From NCBI GenBank assembly GCA_023052935.1, contig CM041298.1, positions 6,095,344-6,159,343 on the forward strand: a stretch of DNA of 64,000 nt. The letters run 5' to 3'. The notes below the pieces were generated by a model that was given only the letters and a program-made list of their open reading frames with translations, did no database searches and had not been told where the DNA came from. Of this stretch, positions 23,470 through 33,175 are shown one piece after another. The translations under genes and the position numbers were made by a program. This DNA comes from Piezodorus guildinii (taxonomy: Eukaryota; Arthropoda; Insecta; Hemiptera; Pentatomidae). The first letter of the stretch is position 1. The number at the start of each line of letters is the position of its first letter.

Positions 23470-23590
23470 TTATTTATTTGTTTATTTATTTAACGTCACT
23501 TTATGCTACTGTGGCTAATCGGACGATGCTACAGTGGGAGTCCTAAATTTTGCTTATCCAGGTTTTATTAGGATAGGACCTAATAAAGTG
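23470..23590 (-). repeat. SINE3 3' fragment
   Basis: TTTAACGTCACTTTATGCTA and GGGAGTCCTAAATTTTGC are the inverted SINE3 tail. It stops inside the body near AGGATAGG. Confidence 0.75.
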
Positions 23591-23637
23591 ATAGCATTAG
23601 CATCATTAGCATAATGATATATTTATTTTTAATTTTT

Positions 23638-24672
23638 AAAAATCTGGTGGGGACAACACATGACTTTCACTTACCTCCGTTTTAGAAACGATTAAAGAAT
23701 TTTTCAAAACAGTAAGAGATAAAAATGAGTGAAGCCATTAAAGAATTAATTAAGTTGTATTAATATAAAAACATGTGTTTTATTAAAAAATCTATTGTAT
23801 TATTATCTAAAATAATCACTTAGTTTTATCGGCTATTCATCACTCTCTACTACCTTTTAAAAGCTTGTGTATGAGATAATATTTTTGCTAAAATCTCAAG
23901 CTTTCCAACGGTATATCATACATGTATATTACAGTTCTTATGTTCAAAAACAAAAAATTGCATAAAAAATATATATTTTTCAGTTTCCTCCTTTAATTGG
24001 GTTTCGAATTCATTTAATTTATATATTTACCTGTTTTTCATCAGTGGTAACAAGATAATATAGTTATTTGGGGATCACTTGTAGCTGGGTGGCTAGCGTA
24101 ACAGCCTCCCATGCCAAAGGTCACGGGTTCAATCCCGCAGTGTGGTCCTAGGATTTTTTAATGGGAGTAAAAAATCCTTAGTTACGCAGTCCTTCGGAGG
24201 GGACGTTAAAAGGTGGTCCCGAGCCTGTGCGATGTCAGGTACTCGTTAAAGATCCCTATCCTAATAAAACCTGGATAGACAAAATTTAGGACTCCCACTG
24301 TAGCATCGTGCGATTAGCCATAGTTGCAAAAAAGTGACGTTAAACGAATAAACAAACAAACAATATAGTTATTTTTATATAATCAACAAAATTAAAGGTA
24401 CTTTAGAGGAAAAACATTTAAAATATCGGCATTTAAGCCCTGTCAGACCATTTTAATCAGAATGAAAACTACATGATATTAAAGCCCATTAAAATTTACA
24501 TCGATATAGCGAGTTTAATCAAAATCGTCGGAACCGTTTTCGAGAAAATCGAAAAAGGTGCAAAATGCATGGTATAAAGTGGCTCTTCTGGTAAGATCAT
24601 TTTAATGAAAAAGGTTTTGTAACGTCTCGGCGTACATTTGTCTTAAATATGAAATATCAGATTTTTTTTTTA
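23638..24672 (-). mobile_element. Helentron-like copy H9, split by SINE3
   Basis: Inverted copy starting AATCTGGTGGGGACAACACA then GACTTTCACTTACCTCC. The family body continues to about 24069 and again from 24375, ending in the AAATATGAAATATCAG segment. The left family end is missing, so it is truncated at the plus-side right. Confidence 0.85.
24070..24361 (+). mobile_element. SINE3 with exact 13-bp target duplication
   Basis: Begins GGGGATCACTTGTAGCTGGG, ends in AAACGAATAAACAAACAAAC. Target duplication AATATAGTTATTT at 24057-24069 and 24362-24374 inside H9. This fixes the true ends of SINE3 and shows it moved after H9. Confidence 0.92.
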
Positions 24673-25208
24673 TAGGATACTACTTGTGATTTATTCAGAC
24701 TTAATATCTCTCAGATTTTAAAACTTTTTTTGTAAAGAATCTGTGACACTTTGTTAACTGAACATTTTCAATGCGAATTTGTTTTTTACGTCCTCAGTAC
24801 TTATGCTATTCATATATTAAGTTGGTGGTTATCCTAATGATGTGTGTACACATATATACTTTTTTATGTATATATACATATGTATATATACTTAGGTATT
24901 CTGGCAGAATATCTAAGCTAGCGATATATTCAGTTGGAATCATTACTGCTAACTTTAAAACACTATATCTTGGCTAACACGACGGATTTCAATGATTTTT
25001 AGTTTGTTTACTAGGGAACTTAACTACGTTTCGAATAGCTGAAGAAGTATAAAAAACTAGAGGTTATGCGTTTCATGCTAATACGTTTTTATATATTATC
25101 TGTTAAAAAGTTTTTTTATTTTTAATGTTTTTTCTAATTGTTCTTCGATTCTTCAGGATAGGATTCTATGGTAGTTAAGGAATTAAAGTTGCTATATTTC
25201 TGCTAACA

Positions 25209-25502
25209 GGGGAGCCCGTGGCTGAGTGGCTAGTGCGCTAGTCTCTCATGCTAAAGTTGTGAGTTCGAATCCCACTCCCAACGGGGCTTTTATAAGAATG
25301 TAATTAAATGGGGATTCATTCACAGATTCTCCCCTGGGTATGTGAGACCCGTCAGCCAAGTGGTGGCCATTCACAAAATTAGGCGTAGGGAGTGATGACC
25401 CTACACTAGAAAATACATCACGAAACGTGAGTGTAACCTCCCAGGAGATTACACCGCGAGGACCAGGGCCTACACGGCCTGTCGCGCCTCGGAAACAAAA
25501 AA
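25209..25502 (+). mobile_element. SINE2 copy
   Basis: Head GGGGAGCCCGTGGCTGAGTG with B box GAGTTCGAATCCC, body with GGCGTAGGGAGTGATGACCC, end GTCGCGCCTCGGAAAC plus A-run. An imperfect duplication, TTTCTGCTAACA before and TGTTTGCTAATA after, is likely but has mismatches. Confidence 0.88.
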
Positions 25503-25698
25503 TGTTTGCTAATACCTCTCAGATTTTAATGGATTTTAAAAGTTTTTTTTTGTTGTTATGAATCTGTAACACTTTGTCAACTCAACACTTTGAACATTTT
25601 CGTCCTCAGCACTTATGGTATTCATAAATTAAGTATGTTAATGGTTGTCCTAATGAGATGTGCACGTATATATACTTATGTATATATATCCATCTTTT

Positions 25699-26598
25699 AC
25701 TATTATACAGACGGATCCCTGAATGAGTAAGGCTCAGGTGCTGGAATATGGAGAATGCATAAACCAAAGGAAGGGATATCCATTTCTCTAGGTAAATATA
25801 CTTCAGTCTTTCAAGCTGAAGTAATGGCAGTAAATATCTATGCTCAAACCCTAATTTCAGAAGGGATGAGAGACAGGCAGATAACTATCCATACCGATAG
25901 TCAAGCTGCTATCGGAGCTCTGGGTAGTTACATGACTCGGTCCAAACTTGTTGAGGATTGCAAAAGTAATCTTAATATGCTTTCCCTGCTGAATAAAGTC
26001 CGGGTACATTGGGTGCCTGGTCACTCAGGCATCTTAGGAAATGAGAGAGCGGATAGCCCCGCAAGGAGGGGTTCTGCTCAGCTACCCCCCACACCTGAAC
26101 CTGGGTGTGGAATTAGTCTCAGCAATACTAAAGGTTTGATTAAGTCGGCTGCTGGAAATAGATCCAGACAATACTGGAGGGATACTGATTATTGATAAGC
26201 AGCATTACTCTAAGATGTTTCTGGATGGACCCTGCAAAGAGAGAAGTTCTACTATCAATAGACAGGAGGGTAAGAGGACTGTACACAGGACACTGCCAAC
26301 TTGACAAGCATCGCCATAATATGGGTTTGGTGGCCTCACCGACTTTCAGATTCTGCAAAAAGGATGATAAAACTGCATTTCATGTGATATGATGCAGTTG
26401 CCCAGAGATTGCCAGGATACGGTTTTACCACTTTGGCGTCGATCGTATCGATGATCCCAAGTTGCGTGAACTGATTAACCCCCACAGGCTAGTCAGATTC
26501 TCCAAAGCACTAGGCCTGTATTAACAGTAGATTGGACGGCGCACAATAAGCCTAATAAAAGCCTGCAGTGCATCAGATTAGCCGGGAAAAAAATATAG
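25699..26598 (+). pseudogene. LINE RNase H fragment with 15-bp target duplication
   Basis: Encodes an RNase H domain with all four acidic residues in place: YTDGS (25707 onward, followed by an in-frame stop), QAEVMAV, HTDSQAA and GNERADS. HWVPGHSGILGNERAD is the characteristic C-terminal block. A C-terminal segment follows (GLYTGHCQLDKHRHNMGL, then a Cys-rich CSCPEIAR). The target duplication ATATATCCATCTTTT lies at 25684-25698 and 26599-26613, so this is a 5'-truncated insertion of about 900 bp. RNase H plus this tail suggests an I/LOA-type LINE different from the 3108-5180 one. Confidence 0.85.
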
Positions 26599-26619
26599 AT
26601 ATATCCATCTTTTTTTTTT

Positions 26620-26860
26620 TTTTCGGTGTACTGGATGACGTGCATGTCTTCATCATTTTTTTTTCTCTTCAATACGTTCCACCTATTTATTATTTTTAGT
26701 TTTTTCTTTGTCTTTTCCGAGATCTTCGCGTGTGTTTTTCAAGGATATGTAGTTTAAAAACGCTATTCCTCGGTTAATACATGAAGGATCTTAATAATTT
26801 TCTTTTTAGCTTAGCATGAAATCTGTTACACTCATTTACTATAGTCAATGTTATTTTTTT
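26620..26860 (+). repeat. direct repeat A, left of H3
   Basis: About 240 bp (TTCGGTGTACTGGATGACGT to GTTATTTTTTT) that is repeated, at high identity, directly after H3 at 27533-27775. It belongs to the local tandem repeat (CGCTATTCCTCGGTTAATAC). Confidence 0.85.
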
Positions 26861-27530
26861 ACTTTCACTTACTATAAATAGTAAGGGGAAGTATTGCGAT
26901 CGTGAAAATTATCGATTTTCTGGAAAACGGTTCCGACGATTTTGATTCAACTCGCTATATCGATGTAAAATTTAATGGGCTTTAATATCACTTAGGTTTC
27001 GTTCGGATTAAAATGGTCTGACAGGGCTTAAATGCCAATATTTTAAATTTTCTTCCCCTAAAGTACCTTTAATTTTGTAGATTCGATAAAAATAACTAGA
27101 TTATCTTGTTAAAGCTGATGAAAAACAGGTAAATATATAAATTGAATAAATTCGATACCCAACTAAAGGAGAAAACAGAAAAAGTATTTTTTTAATGCAA
27201 TTTTTCGTTTTTGAACATAAGAGCAGTAATATAGATCTATGATATACCGTTGGAAAGCTTGAGATTTTAGAAAAAAATATTATCTTATACACAAGCTTTT
27301 AAAAGGTGGTAGAGAGTGATGAAAAGCCAATATTATTTTTGATAATAAATGATTATTTTTGATAATAATATAATTGATATTTTAATAAAACACGTGTTTC
27401 TATATAAATTCAATTTATTTATTCTTTGATAGTTTCACGTATTTTTATCTCTAACCGTATTTCAAAATTCTTTCATTGATTTTAAAAATGGAGGTAACTG
27501 AAAGTCGTGTGTTGCCCACACCAGATTTTT
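26861..27530 (+). mobile_element. Helentron-like copy H3, internally deleted
   Basis: Begins ACTTTCACTTACTATAAATA and ends GGTAACTGAAAGTCGTGTGT with hairpin and CAGATTTTTT. About 200 bp after the left end, including the CA repeat, is deleted (GTGAAAATT joined to ATCGATTTTC). Flanked on both sides by direct repeat A. Confidence 0.83.
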
Positions 27531-27532
27531 TA

Positions 27533-27775
27533 TTTTCGGTATATTGGATGACGTGCATGTCTTCATATTTTTTTTTCTCTTCAATATGTTACACCTATTT
27601 ATTATTTTTAGTTTTTTCTTTGTCTTTTCCGAGATCTTCTTGTGTCTTTTTCAAGGATGTGTAGTTTAAAAACGCTATTCCTCGGTTAATATATGAAGGA
27701 TTTTAATAATTTTCTTTTTAGCTTAGCATGAAATCTGTTACACTCATTTACTATAGTCAACGTTATTTTTTTTTT
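27533..27775 (+). repeat. direct repeat A', right of H3
   Basis: Second copy of repeat A with a few base changes (GTATATTGG for GTGTACTGG, CTTGTGTC for CGCGTGTG). It runs directly into the continuing tandem repeat, so it is the copy in original context. Confidence 0.85.
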
Positions 27776-27929
27776 TTATTGTCCTGAATACTTAAGTTAG
27801 TGGCATATTAATATTTTTTCAATAATTATTATTATTGCTTTATTGCTGTGCATCCAGCGAATATGAAGTATTATTTTCTTCTTGACCAGCGTCCTGAATT
27901 TTTATCAATTGTTTTTAGTTAACTAAATC

Positions 27930-28700
27930 TCTCGGCCATCATGTTTTAAGTCTTCTTTGGGGTTGGCCTGGTGATAAGGGAAAAGAAAGAAACGAAACAA
28001 ACGTTTCGATTTGGATAGTCATGTATCGATGAATGAAACTTCTTATAAATATTTGTCGTGGATGTAAGAATGTGTTTGTCATTGTGTATCGTGTGATTCG
28101 AATAGGTGTTTGCATATAGTTTGTGTGTACGTGCTTTGCAGAAACCCAAAGTTCTTCTCCGTATGTCCATATTGGTCTCAGTAGAGTCGAGTATATTAGT
28201 CGCTTCTTTCTTATATTTAGGGATGGTCTGTAATCAATTAGATGTGGAAGTTTGGAGATCACTTGTAGCTGGGTGGCTAACATAACATCCTACTATGCCA
28301 AAGGTCACGGGTTCGAACCCGCAGGTGGTCCTAGGATTTTTTAATGGGAGTAAAAAAATCTTTAGTTATGCCGTCCTACGGAGAGGACGTTAAAAGGTGG
28401 TCCCGAGCCTGTGCGATGTCAGGTACTCGTTAAAGATCCCTATCCTAATAAAACCTGAATAGTCAAAATTTAGGACTCCCACTGTAGCATCGTCCGGTTA
28501 GCCATAGTAGCATAAAGTGACGTTAAATAAATAAACAATAAACAAACAGATGTGGAAGTTGTTTGTAACGTCTTGTTAGTTCGTGTCGCTTTAATTTCGT
28601 ATTTATGTTCCATATTTTATCCAAATACAGTCCGAAGTATAGTACGGAGGTTTTTAAACGTACTGCATTGTTGTCGATTTTTCACAGCTGACTTATTAAG
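27930..28700 (-). pseudogene. Jockey-like LINE fragment split by SINE3
   Basis: Minus strand reads, across the SINE, KYFGLYLDKIWNIN-like then QLPHLIDYRPSLNIRKKRLI and TLLRPIWTYGEELWVSAKH. The C-terminal part is degraded, ending with an RRLK-like block at 27945. This subfamily differs from the copies at 33.6 and 49.6 kb. The frame between fragments was joined by me, with stops. Confidence 0.75.
28253..28547 (+). mobile_element. SINE3 with exact 13-bp target duplication
   Basis: Begins at GGAGATCACTTGTAGCTGGG and ends in AAATAAATAAACAATAAACAA. B box GGGTTCGAACCCG is intact. Target duplication AGATGTGGAAGTT at 28240-28252 and 28548-28560, inside the antisense Jockey fragment. Confidence 0.92.
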
Positions 28701-29378
28701 TTGAAATCTTACTCCTAACTTCAAAACGCCTTATTCCGAGTAACACTCATCCGATGTTAATGATATTTGTAAGGAATCTCTTACTTATTTAAACTATTTT
28801 CAATGTTTTGTTTGTGTTGATTTTTGAGCGACGTATTATGTTGGAATCATTACTAATAAGTTCAAAACGCCATACCAACAGAAATTCGACTTTAATGATT
28901 TTTTTTTTTTTGTTCGGCAGAAAATCTCTTTCACTTTTACTATTAGTTATGATATTTTATTTATTTATTTTTATTTTTTTAAATACCCTGATTAATTTTT
29001 ATCATGCAAACTGTTACATCTGTTTAGTATTTGCAATATATCCAAAGAATCACCGGGACTACTTAAGGACGTGTAGTTCGAAAACGCTATATCTCGACAG
29101 ATAGTTTTACGATTATAATGATTTTTCGCGTGTGTGTTTGAGATTGAATCTGCAACACCACTTTCATGTTTTTTTTGTTTTGTTTTGTTTTTTTTGTGAA
29201 TTTTTAAAGTCATTAATACTAAGCTAGCGATTTATTACGTTGGAATTTTATTACTACTAAGTTGAAAACACCATATTGATCCTTATTGATATATTATACA
29301 GTTGGTTAACCTATTTTGGTTTATTAGATTGAATAATGAACCTTCGTAAAAAAAAAAAAAAATTAATCCAAACAAAAT

Positions 29379-29440
29379 TTGAGGGCTTACGTTTCGAGGT
29401 AAGTATGAATAATTAAGTCCGAAGGCCAAATGAATAAAAT
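29379..29440 (-). ncRNA. hammerhead-like motif variant
   Basis: Minus strand carries TTCGGACTTAATTATTC, then CTCGAAACGTAAGCCCTCAA. The GAAACGTA core is kept but the first box differs from CTGATGA. The same block recurs at 39530-39560 and 59670-59710. Confidence 0.3.
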
Positions 29441-29906
29441 AATATAATAAGGTACTATTCGATAGAGCATTAAATTGTCTACAAAAAAAAAATCATTGAA
29501 ATTGGTTAAGAAAAAGCAGAGATACAGCGTTTTGAAATTAGCAGTAAAGATAGGTCATTTTCATTTATTTATTGCTTTTTATATTAATTAATTGCTTGTA
29601 AACAGTTATTTAGAAATAATGAACCATTTTGTAACAATTTAATGCGTTGTTTTTTTTTCAGTGCAAGATTATGTTTTTTTTTCTTGACATACTCAAAGAT
29701 TCTTCTTGATAGAGTAGTACTGAAAGGTAGTGAAGTATTTCAAAACGCCATATTTCGACTAATACTAATTCGATTTTGATAATTCTTTTTTTGATTTGTA
29801 GGGAAACTGTTAGACTTTTGCGTAATTTTCAAAGTTTTTAATTTTTGACTTCGAGTACTTAAACTACTTGATGGTTAAGCTATTGATAAGATTTATAAGG
29901 ACTCAC

Positions 29907-30036
29907 CACTTTCCATCTCTCCTTGACTATATGGCCAGGCTGTAGGAGATCCGCACTTGTCATTGTGATGTTGTTGTTCTGGTCTGTTGATTCATCTACC
30001 AGTAATCCGTACTCCTCAGAAATATCATTGTAGTGC
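29907..30036 (-). CDS. Asator: tau-tubulin kinase (TTBK/Asator), N-terminal coding exon
   Basis: This is a casein-kinase-1-superfamily protein kinase that phosphorylates tau and tubulin. In flies the orthologue Asator is linked to microtubules and the spindle. The 130-bp exon is bounded by acceptor CTCCCCCCAG and donor GTGAGT on the minus strand. The frame, phase 1 in and phase 0 out, gives 43 codons ending MTSADLLQPGHIVKERWKV. This is the conserved segment just before the kinase glycine loop (V.KIGGGGFGEIYE in the family), which must lie in the next exon, outside the window. If the CpG-rich segment upstream is exon 1, a TAG arises at the junction and translation starts at the Met of MTSADLL (A at -3), giving 19 codons here. 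Otherwise HYNDISEEYG and the following residues are also coding. No frame damage is seen. It is the only clear host coding sequence. Confidence 0.87.
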
Positions 30037-30095
30037 CTGGGGGGAGAACAATATGTATTAGAAACACGGCACTATACATAAACGTACGTCTCTAT

Positions 30096-30133
<38 letters not shown>

Positions 30134-30251
30134 TATATTTTAATAATTACTTTTCATTGTTTTTTTTTTTTTAAGAAATAAATTATTAGATTAGGAACTA
30201 TGACTAGACGAGTACGTTGACACTAGATACCGAACGTAGGGGATGACTCAC
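30037..30251 (-). other. probable short TTBK intron with TA repeat
   Basis: Lies between the proposed donor (GTGAGT, 30246-30251 minus) and the TTBK acceptor at 30037. Contains (TA)n at about 30093-30129 and a T-run. The 215-bp length is plausible for an insect intron. The donor is inferred only from its consensus. Confidence 0.5.
30093..30129. repeat. (TA)n microsatellite
   Basis: About 18 TA units, followed by imperfect AT repeats. Confidence 0.95.
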
Positions 30252-30590
30252 TAACCGACTTGGACGTTCACCACACCCTCGACCGGCGTTCGATAGAGCC
30301 GAAGCAGGGGGTACCCCTGGAGTACCCGGACGACCGACAGGACATCCTCCCCGAAGACAGAGGATACCCGGAGTACTGAGACGGTACAGAAAACGAGAAC
30401 TATATGGAAGAGGAAACGACGACCATGTTGGAGCCGACTATAGGCAGGAGGCCCTAGGGGTCAATACTGGGCGCCGCCATGGCAGCATCAGAGCGCTCTA
30501 GCGGAAGCCAGCTCAACTACTCTTCTCCTGTCAGCTGTGTTTACTTCCGTCGGCTTCCAGGTTTCATAAGTCGCTACCCATTTTTTTTTT
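30252..30590 (-). promoter_or_regulatory. probable TTBK 5' exon and CpG-rich promoter
   Basis: This block is clearly GC-richer and full of CpG compared with the AT-rich window. It sits directly upstream of the TTBK exon and has a consensus donor (GTTA, then GTGAGT) at its 3' end on the minus strand. It contains a good-context upstream ATG (GCTGCCATGG, ATG at 30480-30478) opening an 8-codon frame MAAPSIDP then stop, a candidate upstream ORF. I infer a transcription start in or above this block but see no decisive TATA or Inr. Confidence 0.5.
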
Positions 30591-30834
30591 TAATAACGCG
30601 ATATTAAAGGCGGCGATACACGGTGAGAATTAGGGTATGTGAAGTGAGGTGAAATTTGTGATTCGTAGGTGAAAGTGAATATCACATACTTTAACATATT
30701 ATAATAAATATTCAATTACCGAATTTTCTATATTACCTCGTCATTTATTTTTTTAAACTTTTATTATAAATAATGTTTAATTTCTTAAAATCGAGTTTAT
30801 TTTATTTTAATTTTAATTTTTTTTTTTTTTTTTC
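30591..30834. other. unassigned, upstream of TTBK
   Basis: AT-rich with T-runs. Could hold distal promoter elements, but none recognised. Confidence 0.35.
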
Positions 30835-31588
30835 CTGAAGGAATTAGTCCGGGTGGCGGTCATTAAATGAAACAACTGAATAGTTTCAACTATTTTATTG
30901 TTTGCCAACGTTTCGACCCCCATTGTGGGTCATCATCAGAGCTAAAAAGATACAAAAAGGATAATTTAAAATAAGATTAAAAATACTATTCTTAAAAAAT
31001 AACTATTGCGCTAGAGAATGTCAATATTATAACATAAAGGAACTAGATGTGTAAAGAAATCAATTAATTAAATTACAATGATAAAGGTATACTAATGAGA
31101 GCTATACAGACCAGATAATGACTAAAGATAATGTACAAATATATAAGAAAAAATTACATGAAATAAAAAACATTAAAAAAAATGGAGTACAGTGGAGATA
31201 CGTACCGTCTGGTAGGCGAGTGGAAACTAGGTACAATTTGGTAATAAGGAATATAGGCAGGTAGATAGGAAAGTACGTACAAAAGGTTGGGTAAAATGGA
31301 AAATACGTACCACATTTCTAGACGGGATCTGACAACAATGAGTAAAATTGTAATATTAACATAAAAGGAAGTGTTCAGATTAAACCTACAATATTAATAA
31401 CATCATAACGGTATTAGAAGATGTTTTAACAAGATTGTTGAAGTAAAACAATATAATACAATAGTAAGAATAATAATGTATAAACTATATGTAGTAAAAC
31501 ACTACTACTCCCAACCAACGTTTTTATAATTATTGTACATATATTAAGACGGTAAAATTAACCAAGCCACCCGGACTAATTCCTTCAG
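30835..31588. mobile_element. 754-bp element with 23-bp perfect terminal inverted repeats
   Basis: Positions 30835-30857 and 31566-31588 are exact inverse copies (CTGAAGGAATTAGTCC then GGGTGGC). No transposase is visible. The inside has no long frame. A hammerhead-like motif lies 50-80 bp from the left end on the minus strand. I find no clear target duplication: TTTC before, TAATTC after. It could be a MITE or two inverted terminal repeats of a Penelope-like element. Confidence 0.8.
30903..30945 (-). ncRNA. hammerhead-like motif e, best core
   Basis: Minus strand: AGCT, exact CTGATGA (30933-30939), then a stem GACCC/GGGTC with loop ACAATGG-like, then GAAAC (30910-30914), GTT, GGC. GCT and GGC can pair weakly as helix I. 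CAATAAAATAG follows. Core residues match the hammerhead consensus, but helix III has no loop between C and G. Confidence 0.5.
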
Positions 31589-31928
31589 TAATTCTCAACG
31601 GTCAACTAATTATATCCACAATTTTTTTTTTTTTCGTATGTATTACAGTTTGTCACAATGGACATTAATAATATTGCTAAAGGATCCCATTCATACAATA
31701 TCGAGTTTCTACAAAAAAAACAAACATGTTTTCATGATGTGTATGATAAACTTGTTTGTTTTTACATAACTTTATTATTCAGTTTTTTAATCTTTTTAAT
31801 AAAATAATTTTTAATGATATTGTAGGATTTATTAAATAGTAATATTTGATGTAATTTTACATTTTTTTTTTAAATAAGCCTTTCCCCTCTCCTGCTACTT
31901 TCGTGAATACACCTCACCTACATGAACA
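31589..31928. other. unassigned AT-rich gap
   Basis: Short T- and A-runs, no frame or end recognised. Confidence 0.4.
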
Positions 31929-32692
31929 TCACTTTTTAGTATACCTCCAAATATAAACATGGAAACACGCGATTTTCGAGTAATATTTTTGTACAAGTTC
32001 AAAATCGGTCATTCAGCAGCTGAGGTCGCTAGAAATATTTGCAAGGCGTTTGAGAAAGGGAGTGTTAATGAACGGACCATTAGCCGTTGGTTTGCTAAGT
32101 TTTCAGCTGGGGATACCGACTTGGAAAACTTACCCCGAGGAAGACATCTGTCCGTAATAGACAACGATGTCCACAAACATACAGTAGAAGGAAACCCCTA
32201 CCAAACAGTTAAAGGACTCTCAACCAAACCAAATGCAAGTGCATCTAACGTTTCCAGACATTTAAAGTATTTTAGGAAAGTAAAAAAGCTCGATACATGT
32301 GTACCTCATGATCTCACTGAGCGACAGCTAGACCCCATGTTTCAAAACGTACCGTGCAAAAATTGAAAGAACTAAGCTACGAAGTTCTTCCGCGCCCACC
32401 ATATTCTCCCGACTTGTCTCCAACAGATTACCACATGTTCAGGAATTTGGACAACTTCGTCAAAGGAAAACTTTTTGAAAATGATGATCAAGTGAAAAGT
32501 GCGTTTTCAGATTTTGTTTCACTTCAAAGCTCAGAGTTTTTCAGTTCAGGGTTAAAAAAGTTGGTGTCACGTTGGGAAAAATGTGTAGAAAAAGAAGGTA
32601 AATACTTCAAATAAAATTATCTTGTTTTTATATCGAATTTTTAATAAAAATCCTTTACCTTGAAAACGGACATTTCATGTGACACGACCCAA
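31929..32692 (+). mobile_element. mariner copy 2, 5'-truncated, internally deleted
   Basis: Transposase start METRDFRVIFLYKFKIGHSA with the N-terminal helix-turn-helix, the DTDLENLPRGRHLSVIDND linker and KVKKLDTCVPHDLTERQ. The frame then jumps, with a shift, to the ARPHVSK equivalent (QKLKELSYEVLPRPPYSPDL, then SPTDYHMF) and ends GKYFK. A full mariner transposase is about 345 aa. Here the middle with the first two catalytic Asp is gone and only SPTD remains. Right end TTTCATGTGACACGACCCAA with TA after it. The left inverted repeat is missing. It shares the left deletion point (after HDLTER) with copy 1. Confidence 0.88.
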
Positions 32693-32839
32693 TACAATCT
32701 GCCACCTTCTGGGGCAATAAGTGTTACAGATAGAAGAAATCATTCATTTCATAATTAGATAATAGAAAATTAAAATTACCAATTTTATAAATTTTTACAG
32801 AATGAAAAATGTGAAACATTATAAAGTTTTTTTTTTTGT

Positions 32840-32940
32840 TTTTTTTTTTTACATCATTTATTGAAATTTACAACTGTACTTCAAGGTACAACAAGTAAAT
32901 GTGACAAAAGTTAAATGGCGTGATACAAATACATTATAAA
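32840..32940 (-). repeat. Jockey 3' end fragment, antisense
   Basis: Poly-T then ATTGAAATTTACAACTGTAC and AAGTAAATGTGAC, the inverted terminal 3' UTR of the Jockey family. Less than 100 bp. Confidence 0.7.
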
Positions 32941-33109
32941 GTTAAAAAATAATTTTAACAGTAAGAGAAAAAGAGTTACAAATCTATTGAGTACGAAATG
33001 TCCATACTTTCATAAAATATGAAACATTAAAATATAAAATATAGTGAATACGTATGTATACATATCTCGCAGTTAATTTTTTTTTCACTTTATATTACGG
33101 TTAATAATA

Positions 33110-33175
33110 GTTTTTAAATTGATTTTAACAGACTAGGTAAATGAAAGTTGTGAGTTGCCCGCACAAGATTTTTAT
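33110..33175 (+). repeat. Helentron-like 3' end fragment
   Basis: GGTAAATGAAAGTTGTGAGT then TGCCCGCACAAGA and T-run: the family right end with two changes. The 33000-33110 region may be its decayed body. Confidence 0.55.

Larger units (their letters stand above)
24700..29900. repeat. degenerate tandem repeat region
   Basis: A set of phrases recurs in order: AAACGCTATATCTCG-like, AATGATTTTT with T-run, GAATCTGTTACAC-like, CGTCCTCAGTACTTA-like, AAGCTAGCGATTTATTA-like and GGAATCATTACTACTAA-like. I see them near 24710-24990, 25503-25680, 26640-26860, 27540-27780, 28720-28910, 29030-29270 and 29700-29870. An inverted copy seems to lie at about 29485-29560. SINE2, a LINE, H3 and a Jockey/SINE3 nest interrupt it. 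Unit length is irregular, a few hundred bp. Confidence 0.6.

Noticed and set aside
28253..28325. Possible tRNA genes (also at 3551, 11686, 25209)
   Set aside because: A and B boxes are present but each continues into a shared SINE body with target duplication. Acceptor stems do not close.
30093..30129. TA tract as a regulatory element
   Set aside because: Similar TA tracts occur at 47241, 60673 and 62641. It is an ordinary microsatellite.
30230..30420. CpG-rich block looks gene-like when read backwards without complementing
   Set aside because: Reversed, uncomplemented sequence has no biological meaning. The effect reflects base composition.
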